Assembly: GCA_016794035.1 (NCBI GenBank)
Contig: JAEUHS010000068.1
Coordinates: 100,825-164,824 of the forward strand
Length of the DNA stretch: 64,000 nt
DNA from: Planctomycetota bacterium
GTDB lineage: Bacteria > Planctomycetota > UBA1135 > UBA2386
Direction of reading: 5' to 3'
The translations under genes and the position numbers were made by a program. A model generated the notes under the pieces. The model searched no databases. It had not been told where the DNA came from and was given only the letters and a program-made list of their open reading frames with translations. Positions 58,065 through 64,000 of this stretch are shown here, piece after piece. Each line of letters starts with the position of its first letter. Position 1 is the stretch's first letter.

Positions 58065-58289
58065 GGGACGGATGACTTGCGTGGAAGTGCACGCCCCGTC
58101 CCGGAACTGATGACTTGAGTGGGCATGTGCGCCTGACTACCGGCGAATGTGGATCCCAGGCCGCGCACCCACATGCGGTGGTGGTGTGCCCACTCAAGTC
58201 ATCAGTTCCCCCTGTGTCCACGGCCAGTTGCGGTCTCCGTTGCGGCTGTCAGTTCCGGCCGTGGCAGCTCCACGCAAGTCATCAGTCCC
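58065..58289. repeat. Nested inverted repeats built on TGATGACTTG(C/A)GTGG
   Basis: Four copies of one motif form two nested inverted pairs. The outer pair is 58065-58086 and 58268-58289, 20 of 22 bases complementary. The inner pair is 58103-58125 and 58187-58209, a perfect 23-base match. The centre (58126-58186) is about 60 bases, and short arms CCACGGCC/GGCCGTGG (58218-58225, 58257-58264) and GGGACGG/CCGTCCC (58065-58071, 58096-58102) add more pairing. A fifth copy lies at 25186. It may be a MITE, a REP-like element or a structured RNA; there is no ORF in it that can be supported. Confidence 0.75.
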
Positions 58290-58292
58290 GGG

Positions 58293-59243
58293 TCACGCCT
58301 CGTATGGCGTGAGCCAGCCCGCGCGCTCCGGCAGTCGGCCGTTCGCTGCGTCGAGGAAGCGCGCCTGCAGCCGCTCGGTCGCCGGCCCGCGCGCGCCGTT
58401 GCCGATCCGCTGGCCGTCGATCTCGCGCACCGGCGTCACCTCGGCGGCGGTGCCGGTCAGGAACACCTCGTCGGCGAGCAGCAGCGCGTCGCGGGCGAAA
58501 CGCTGCTCGCGCACCTCGATGCCGAGATCGCGGGCCAGCGCCATCACCGAGTCGCGGGTGATGCCCTCGAGGATCGGTTGCGAGCGCGGCGGTGTGACCA
58601 GCACGCCGCCGCGCACGACGAACAGGTTCTCGCCGGTCGCCTCGGCGACGTAGCCGTCCTCGTCGAGCAGGATCGCCTCGTCGTAGCCGGCCGCCGCGGC
58701 GGCGCGCTTGGCCAGCACCGAGTTCACGTACTGGCCGCAGACCTTGCCCTTGGGCAGGAACGACCGCGCGCTCATGCGCACGATCGACGACACCTGCGCG
58801 CGGATGCCGTGCTCGACGCCTTCGTCACCGAGGTACCGACCCCAGGGCCAGGTGGCGATCGCGACGCGGATCCGGTTGTTGGCGGCGCCGAGCCCGCGCT
58901 TGCCGTCGTCGACGAACACGAGCGGGCGCACGTAGCCGGCGCGCATTCCGTTCCGGGCCAGCACGTCGACGCAGCCGCGGCAGATCTCGTCGGCGGCGAA
59001 CGGCAGTTCGATGCGCAGCAGCGCGGCGGAGCGGCGCAGCCGGTCGACGTGCTCGCGCAGCCGGAACACCGCCGGGCCGCCCCGGCCGTCGTAGGCGCGG
59101 ATGCCCTCGAACACGCCGATGCCGTAGTGCACCGTCATCGCCATCAGCGGCACGGTCGCCTGTGCCGCGGGAACGCACGCGCCATCGAGCCAGGCGAACG
59201 GGACCTGGAACGCGGTCGGCACCGGATCGAAGGAGTGGGCCAT
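58293..59243 (-). CDS. ilvE: Branched-chain amino acid aminotransferase
   Basis: This 316-residue PLP-dependent class IV transaminase interconverts leucine, isoleucine and valine with their keto acids. The sequence shows LDGACVPAAQATVPLMAMTV, YGIGVFEGIRAY, and the PLP Lys in FLPKGKVCGQYVNSVLAK. EATGENLFVVRGG, PILEGITRDSVM and VFLTGTAAEVTPVREIDG follow. All the class IV landmarks are present and the length is typical. The ATG at 59243 lies in a CATG that also holds an ATG for the divergent gene. The 3' end runs to within 3 bases of the nested repeat. Confidence 0.94.
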   Translation of the reverse strand: MAHSFDPVPTAFQVPFAWLDGACVPAAQATVPLMAMTVHYGIGVFEGIRAYDGRGGPAVFRLREHVDRLRRSAALLRIELPFAADEICRGCVDVLARNGMRAGYVRPLVFVDDGKRGLGAANNRIRVAIATWPWGRYLGDEGVEHGIRAQVSSIVRMSARSFLPKGKVCGQYVNSVLAKRAAAAAGYDEAILLDEDGYVAEATGENLFVVRGGVLVTPPRSQPILEGITRDSVMALARDLGIEVREQRFARDALLLADEVFLTGTAAEVTPVREIDGQRIGNGARGPATERLQARFLDAANGRLPERAGWLTPYEA

Positions 59244-59277
59244 GGCCGTGACGATAGCGGTCGGCAATGATGCGCGC

Positions 59278-60309
59278 GTGACTGCGCCTTCCGCTCCGCC
59301 GCCGGCGATCCGGTCCAACGGCCTCGTGCAGTTCGCCGCGCTGGTGGTCGTCGTGTTCGGTCTGCAGGCGACGCGCGCCTGGCTGCTGCCGATCTGCTTC
59401 GCGCTGCTGCTGGCGGTGCTCGGCGAGGTGCCGCTGCGGTGGTTGCAGCGACGCGGGCTGCCGCGGCCGCTGGCGGTGCTGCTGGCGTTCGGCGCGTTCG
59501 CGGCCGCGTTCTGGCTGCTGCTGCGCACGCTGGTGCGGGCGCTGTCGGACTTCGGCGGGCGGTTGCCGGACTACGAAGCGCAGCTGCGGCAGTATCTGGA
59601 CGGGGTCGTGCGCTGGCTCGGCTCGCTCGGCGTCGAGGTCGACACCCGCGACCTGCTGCGGTCGGTCGAACCGCGCGCCTGGCTCGGCTTCCTGCAGCAG
59701 AGCGTCGGCGGGGCGTTCAGCTTCGGCTCGGCGGTGCTGCTGGTCGCGATCGCGGTGGCCTTCACGCTGTGGGAGGGCGACCGCCTGCGCGAACGGCTGC
59801 GCCGCGCCTACGGCACCACCTGGGACGAGTCGCGCGCGGCGACGATGGTCGCCGACCTGCAGCGCTACCTCGGGGTCAAGACCGTGACCAGCGCGCTGAC
59901 CGGCGTGTCGATCTACCTGCTGAACCTGCTGCTCGGCGTCGAGTCGGCGCTGCTGTGGGGTCTGTGCGCGTTCGTGCTCAACTACATCCCGATCGTCGGC
60001 TCGATCCTGGCCGCGGTGCCGGCCCTGCTGCTGTCGCTCGCCGCGCCCGAACTCGGCTGGCGCATCGCGGTGCCGCTCGGCATCGGCTACGTGGTCGTCA
60101 ACAACGCGATCAGCAACCTGCTCGAGCCGATGCTGATGGGTCGCCAGTTCGGCCTGCCGGCGCTGTCGGTGCTGCTGTCGCTGGTGTTCTGGGGCTGGGT
60201 GTGGGGGGCGGGCGGCATGTTCCTCGCCGTGCCGCTGACGATCGTGGTCGGCACCATCGTCGGCGGGCGCGACGACGTGCCGCTGCTGCGCGCGCTGATC
60301 GGGCGGTAG
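59278..60309 (+). CDS. AI-2E family transporter (PerM type)
   Basis: This 343-residue integral membrane protein of the AI-2E/PerM family has seven or eight hydrophobic spans. Examples are LVVVVFGLQATRAWLLPICF, LLVAIAVAFTLW, LNLLLGVESALLWGLCAFVL and LNYIPIVGSILAAVPALLLS. The NYIPIVGS motif, the closing VVNNAISNLLEPMLMGR and the LSVLLSLVFWGWVWGAGGMFLAVP block are family marks. Members move AI-2, act as Na+/H+ antiporters, or carry other solutes; the substrate here is open. A GTG at 59278 is preferred because the alternative ATG at 59242 overlaps the divergent ilvE start; either is possible. Confidence 0.9.
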   Translation: MTAPSAPPPAIRSNGLVQFAALVVVVFGLQATRAWLLPICFALLLAVLGEVPLRWLQRRGLPRPLAVLLAFGAFAAAFWLLLRTLVRALSDFGGRLPDYEAQLRQYLDGVVRWLGSLGVEVDTRDLLRSVEPRAWLGFLQQSVGGAFSFGSAVLLVAIAVAFTLWEGDRLRERLRRAYGTTWDESRAATMVADLQRYLGVKTVTSALTGVSIYLLNLLLGVESALLWGLCAFVLNYIPIVGSILAAVPALLLSLAAPELGWRIAVPLGIGYVVVNNAISNLLEPMLMGRQFGLPALSVLLSLVFWGWVWGAGGMFLAVPLTIVVGTIVGGRDDVPLLRALIGR

Positions 60310-60312
60310 CGG

Positions 60313-61512
60313 TCAGCGCACGACGAGCCGCGTCGTGCGCTTCGGGTCGGCGAGCGGGGCGCAGCGCAGTTCGATGCCGGCGGCAGTCGTCGTCGTCGCG
60401 ATCGGTCTGCCGCCGATCGGATCCGTCAGCGGCGGGGGATCGATGCCGCGGTGGAGATCGACCGCCATGCACAGCAGGCGTATGCGGGCGCGCTGTTCGC
60501 GCCAATTGCCCTCGGCGGCGCCGAGGTTGGGCAGGCAGACCGCCATCAGCGCATTGCCGCTGGCGGTCGCGGTGGCGAGTTCGTGCTCGAGCTGCGCTGC
60601 GCGTTCCTGCCACGGTGCCCCGGTGGTCGCGGCGAGGCGGCGCGAGCGGGCCAACTGCAGCCGGAACGCGTCCGCCAGCATCCAGCGGGTCGAGAAGCCG
60701 AAGCGCCACGCCGCCGCGTTCGACGGCAACCACTCCGCGTCGTCCGGCGCGTTCTGCATGTGCCAGGCCACGTGCAGCAGCTCTGCGCCGTCGTCGAGCG
60801 TCAGCGGCAGGTCGGTGTCCAGCCGCTGCAGGCCGTCGGCGAGCAGGTCGAGCGCGCCGCGATCGAGCGCCGCCAACGCCGCGTCGGTCCAGGCCCCGTC
60901 GGTGCCGATCGACAGGATCGCGCAGCCGATCATCTGGTCGATCAGCGTGCCGCGGCGCGCGAGGTCGGCGCCGAGCGACGCCGCGTCGAGCGTGCGCCGC
61001 ACGGCATCTTCGTTCCGTCCCTCGTGCTGCAGCGCGCGCGCCTCGAACACCGCGAGGTTGGCGACCCAGCGGCAATCGAGCAGGTTGGCGATCCGGGGCT
61101 CCAGCCCATCGGCGCCGGGGATCGACGGTGTCACGTGGGTCGACTGCGCGCCGGCCCGCAGCGCCGCGAGCACGGGCTGCCAGCGGGCGCGCAGTCCTGC
61201 GCGCTCTGTGGCCACCTGTTCGCCGCTTGCGAGGCTGGTCTTGATCCAGGCGTTCCCGTCGGTGCTCTGCAGCGACCGCGACAGTTCGCAGGCGCGGTCG
61301 TAGTGGGCGAACGCATCGCCCGCCCTGCCCTCACCCCACAACACCGGTCGCTGGCTCGGCCGCGCCGCGACCGCCGCACGCAGCGCCGCCACCTCGGTCT
61401 GCATCGCCTGCCATGCGGCATCGCGGCGGAACGGCACCGCGGCGGCGCCCACGAGCAGCAGGGTCGTGCCGATGGCGGCGACGGTGAGCAGGCGACGGGT
61501 GGTTGGCAGCAT
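60313..61512 (-). CDS. Membrane-anchored protein of unknown function
   Basis: This 399-residue protein has an N-terminal signal or anchor (LLTVAAIGTTLLLVGAAA). The rest is a helix-rich soluble region with regular Ala/Leu/Arg helices and no catalytic motif. It contains DRACELSRSLQSTDGNAWIK, RRTLDAASLGADLARR and the Trp-rich VAWHMQNAPDDAEWLPSNAA. The overall layout resembles the secreted helical-repeat proteins of unknown role common in Planctomycetota. It converges on the AI-2E gene with 3 bases between stops. I do not recognise the family. Confidence 0.65.
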   Translation of the reverse strand: MLPTTRRLLTVAAIGTTLLLVGAAAVPFRRDAAWQAMQTEVAALRAAVAARPSQRPVLWGEGRAGDAFAHYDRACELSRSLQSTDGNAWIKTSLASGEQVATERAGLRARWQPVLAALRAGAQSTHVTPSIPGADGLEPRIANLLDCRWVANLAVFEARALQHEGRNEDAVRRTLDAASLGADLARRGTLIDQMIGCAILSIGTDGAWTDAALAALDRGALDLLADGLQRLDTDLPLTLDDGAELLHVAWHMQNAPDDAEWLPSNAAAWRFGFSTRWMLADAFRLQLARSRRLAATTGAPWQERAAQLEHELATATASGNALMAVCLPNLGAAEGNWREQRARIRLLCMAVDLHRGIDPPPLTDPIGGRPIATTTTAAGIELRCAPLADPKRTTRLVVR

Positions 61513-61639
61513 GCACCCTCATCGGCAGGGCCTGCGGGGCCGCCGCATCGGGCCACGAGGCAGCCATGGCACCGGCAGACCGTGCACGGCAGCACGCGCT
61601 TGACGTGGCGGCCGCCGGCTGCATCGTCAGCACCGCCGC

Positions 61640-63490
61640 ATGGATGCCCGCATCGTCGACAAGGTCGCGCGCTTCCCCGATGGGCCCGGGGTCTACATCT
61701 TCACCGATGCGGCCGGCGCGGCGCTCTACGTCGGCAAGGCCGCCGACCTGCGCGCGCGCGCGCGCAGCTACCTGAAGCCGGGCGGCGACGGGCGCTACCA
61801 GCTGCGCTTCCTGGCCGCCGAGGCGCACGACGTCGAGTTCGTCGCCACCGCGACCGAGCAGGAGGCGCTGCTGCTCGAGAACACGGTGATCAAGAAGCGG
61901 CAGCCGCGCTACAACCTGAAGCTCAAGGACGACAAGTCGTTCCTGCTGCTGCGGCTCGATCGCAAGGAGCCGTGGCCGTGGTACCGGCTGGTGCGGCGGC
62001 GGCAGGACGACGGCGCGCTCTACTTCGGGCCGTTCGCGTCGGCGAAGGCGGTGCGGCGCACGCTGCGGTTGCTGCACAAGATCGTGCCGCTGCGCGACTG
62101 CACCGACAACGTGTTCGCGAACCGCACGCGGCCGTGCATCAAGCACCAGATCGGCCGCTGCCCGGCGCCGTGCGTCGGGCTGGTGACGCGCGAGGCCTAC
62201 GACGGCCTGCTCGACCACTCGGTGCGCATCCTGCGCGGCGAGGTCGGGCCGGTGCTCGGCGACCTGCGCGACCGCATGCGCACGGCGGCGGCGGCGCTCG
62301 AGTTCGAGCGCGCGCAGGTGCTGAAGGAGCAGATCACGGCGCTGCAGAACGTCGCCGAACCGCAGGCGGTGGTCGCGGGCGGCGGCGACGAGGACGCGCT
62401 CGGCCTGCACCGCAGCGGCGACGACGTCGTCGCGGTGTTCCTGTCGTTCCGCGGCGGCGCGCTCGAAGGCAGCCGGCGGTTCGCATGCCGCAGCGCCCTG
62501 CCCGACGAGCTGGTGCTCGGCGAACTGCTGGGGCGCTTCTACGAAGGCGACCGCTACGTGCCCGCGACCGTGCTGGTGCCGCAGCTGCCGGCCGAGGCCG
62601 CGATCATCACGCAGTGGCTGCAGCACAAGCGCGGCGGCCGCGTCGAGCTGCACGTGCCGCAGCGCGGCGACAAGCGGCGACATCTCGAACTGGCGCAGCA
62701 GAACGCGCACCTCGCCGACGCGATGGCCGCCGATGCCGAGGCGCGGCGGCGCGCCGGCGCCGAGCGGCTGGCCGCGCTGCTCGACCTGCCGGAGCCGCCG
62801 CAGCGGCTGCACTGCCTCGACGTGTCGACGATCCAGGGCACCAGCACCGTGGCGTCGCGCGTCTGCTTCGTCGACGGCGTGCCGGACAAGTCGCAGTACC
62901 GCCGCTTCCGCATCACCGCGGCGCATGCCGGCGACGACTTCGGCGCCATGAGCGAGGCGGTGCGGCGCAGCCTGCAGCTGTGCCTAGAACGCGACGACGA
63001 GGAGCTGCCGGACCTGCTGGTGGTCGACGGCGGCCGCGGCCAGCTCGGCGCCGCGGTGGCGGCCGTCGCCGAACTGGGGCTGCAGGACGACCTGTGGTTG
63101 TGCGGGCTGGCGAAGAGCCGCCTGCAGGGCGTCGGCGACGCGCGTGCCGAGAGCGGCGAGCGCATCTTCCGGCCGGACCGCGAGGCGCCGGTGCCGCTCG
63201 TCACACAGGCGCCGGAGACGCTGCTGGTCGCGGCGCTGCGCGACGAGGCGCACCGGTTCGCGATCACTTACCACCGGCAGCAGCGCGGTCGCCTCACCAG
63301 CGAACTGGACGCCGTGCCCGGCGTCGGGCCGGCGCGGCGGCGCGCGCTGCTGCGCCACTTCGGTTCCCTGTCGGCGCTGCGCGCGGCGTCGCTGGACGAG
63401 GTCCGGGCCATGCCGGGCTTGCCGGCGGCCGTGGCCGCCGCGGTCCACGCAGCAATGCGGACCCGCGGCGACAACGGCTCGGCGCCGTGA
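61640..63490 (+). CDS. uvrC: Excinuclease ABC subunit C
   Basis: This 616-residue dual nuclease makes both cuts around a lesion. The N-terminal GIY-YIG domain has FPDGPGVYIF and LYVGKAADLRARARSY. The Cys cluster ANRTRPCIKHQIGRCPAPCV follows. The UVR domain (LEFERAQVLKEQITAL) pairs with UvrB. The RNase-H-like C-terminal nuclease domain shows CLDVSTIQGT, LLVVDGGRGQLGAA and HRFAITYHR, with helix-hairpin-helix ends VPGVGPARRRALLRHFGSL and MPGLPAAVAAAV. The length is standard. The ATG at 61640 gives the conserved start. It is on the same strand as uvrB. Confidence 0.97.
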   Translation: MDARIVDKVARFPDGPGVYIFTDAAGAALYVGKAADLRARARSYLKPGGDGRYQLRFLAAEAHDVEFVATATEQEALLLENTVIKKRQPRYNLKLKDDKSFLLLRLDRKEPWPWYRLVRRRQDDGALYFGPFASAKAVRRTLRLLHKIVPLRDCTDNVFANRTRPCIKHQIGRCPAPCVGLVTREAYDGLLDHSVRILRGEVGPVLGDLRDRMRTAAAALEFERAQVLKEQITALQNVAEPQAVVAGGGDEDALGLHRSGDDVVAVFLSFRGGALEGSRRFACRSALPDELVLGELLGRFYEGDRYVPATVLVPQLPAEAAIITQWLQHKRGGRVELHVPQRGDKRRHLELAQQNAHLADAMAADAEARRRAGAERLAALLDLPEPPQRLHCLDVSTIQGTSTVASRVCFVDGVPDKSQYRRFRITAAHAGDDFGAMSEAVRRSLQLCLERDDEELPDLLVVDGGRGQLGAAVAAVAELGLQDDLWLCGLAKSRLQGVGDARAESGERIFRPDREAPVPLVTQAPETLLVAALRDEAHRFAITYHRQQRGRLTSELDAVPGVGPARRRALLRHFGSLSALRAASLDEVRAMPGLPAAVAAAVHAAMRTRGDNGSAP

Positions 63491-63496
63491 CGGCGG

Positions 63497-64000
63497 CTAC
63501 TTCAGCAGGTTGAGGAGCCCGCCCAATCCGCTGCCCGTGCCCGTTCCTGTTCCCGTTCCTGTTCCCGTTCCGGTGCCGCCCGCCATCGCCGCCGCCTTGC
63601 TGTAGTTCTCCACCAGTTGCATCGACATCGCCATGCACGGTGTCGTCTGGCCGTTGGCGGCCGTCACCACGATGTTGAGCCCGAGCGTGCTGCCGGCGCG
63701 CACGACCGCGGTCCCGTTGATGGCCTTGACGCCCTGGAGCACGGCCTCGGGCCGGTAGTCGCTGTCCTGCAGGTGGCCGCGCGGCGAGTAGCTGGGGGCC
63801 GTGACCGCGGCGCCTGACGCGGCGCGAGCCTGGGCGGCGGCGGCGGCGGGCGTGGGGCTCTGGAACCGGTGCAGTTCGGTGCCGCCGACCGCGACGGCGT
63901 AGGCGACGCCGGTGCCGTCGCGGCGGGTGATGACCCACTCGGTCGCGGTGACGTCGAGGGCGGTGGCTTCGCTGACGTCGCGCCGCACCATCTGCAGCGC
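63497..64000 (-). CDS. Partial protein with Gly-Thr repeat near its C-terminus
   Basis: The frame is open to the window edge, so the N-terminus is missing; 167 residues are visible. It begins with a beta-rich segment (ATEWVITRRDGTGVAYAVAV), followed by an Ala-rich stretch and a middle part that holds LQGVKAINGTAVVRAGST. Near the end a run of alternating Gly and Thr, about 15 residues long, leads to GLGGLLNLLK. The run is encoded by a short hexamer repeat. It is probably an exported or surface-associated protein, but no signal peptide can be seen because the start is missing. Convergent with uvrC (6 bases). Function unknown. Confidence 0.6.
   Translation of the reverse strand, partial: ALQMVRRDVSEATALDVTATEWVITRRDGTGVAYAVAVGGTELHRFQSPTPAAAAAQARAASGAAVTAPSYSPRGHLQDSDYRPEAVLQGVKAINGTAVVRAGSTLGLNIVVTAANGQTTPCMAMSMQLVENYSKAAAMAGGTGTGTGTGTGTGTGSGLGGLLNLLK
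63533..63576 (-). repeat. Hexamer tandem repeat encoding Gly-Thr dipeptides
   Basis: The plus strand reads CCCGTTCCTGTT-type units, about seven hexamers in a row, which on the minus strand code for repeated Gly-Thr. Such simple repeats are prone to slippage, which would change the dipeptide number in whole codons and keep the frame. Confidence 0.8.

Noticed and set aside
58065..58289. CRISPR array
   Set aside because: Copies are in inverted nested pairs with unequal gaps, not direct repeats with regular spacers, and no cas genes are near.
63533..63576. CRISPR or other spacer array
   Set aside because: A hexamer repeat inside a coding frame, with no spacers.

Overview
Composition and gene content point to a member of the Planctomycetota. 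The DNA is very GC-rich. It carries ECF sigma factors paired with a serine/threonine kinase bearing C-terminal helical repeats, zinc-ribbon/single-TM proteins, and several secreted proteins of planctomycetal type that share a C-terminal module opening with a GxGC-like motif. No rRNA gene or ribosomal-protein cluster is present, so the assignment rests on protein style and stays moderate.

Layout. 1-5.4 kb: end of a peptidase-MA-like protein, a CelD-type acyltransferase, a family-5 solute-binding protein and a radical SAM/SPASM enzyme. 5.4 kb: tRNA-Ala(GGC) on the minus strand. 5.9-9 kb: coiled-coil membrane protein, histidine phosphatase and gltX with overlapping stops and starts. 9-11.2 kb: minus-strand rhomboid, TPR and one-domain asparaginase genes. 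11.3-16.2 kb: aldo/keto reductase, methyltransferase, a DnaJ-like protein with half a zinc finger, and a Uup-type ABC-F ATPase. 16.2-18.6 kb: an arsenic operon on the minus strand (arsM, a SigZ-like sigma factor with a Cys-rich tail, ArsJ-associated GAPDH). 18.6-25 kb: cytochrome c peroxidase, a small secreted protein, an ECF sigma factor facing a large Ser/Thr kinase, and a secreted propeller-like protein. 25-31 kb: an MscS-type channel, hisS, and an 847-aa secreted protein with about 13 repeats. 31-35.4 kb: unknown proteins and an alpha/beta hydrolase.

35.5-40.1 kb encodes one 1537-aa assembly-line enzyme: formyltransferase, condensation-like remnant, adenylation domain split by a luciferase-like monooxygenase, carrier domain. 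It is followed by three tandem secreted paralogs (40.2-45.5 kb), each with its own GC-rich terminator hairpin built on the same core. 45.6-53.8 kb: zinc-ribbon protein, ATP-grasp enzyme, an ECF sigma/membrane anti-sigma-like/secreted-protein operon, hslU without hslV beside it, and two zinc-ribbon/TM proteins. 53.9-64 kb: uvrB, a radical SAM protein with its SPASM-like half at the N-terminus, a nested inverted repeat that also has a copy at 25.2 kb, ilvE, an AI-2E family permease, an unknown protein, uvrC and a truncated gene with a Gly-Thr repeat.

Housekeeping functions (gltX, hisS, uvrB, uvrC, hslU, ilvE, tRNA) are interspersed with accessory ones. Overlapping GTGA or ATGA junctions define at least five short co-translated groups. 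Domain calls come from motif recognition by eye, not database searches.
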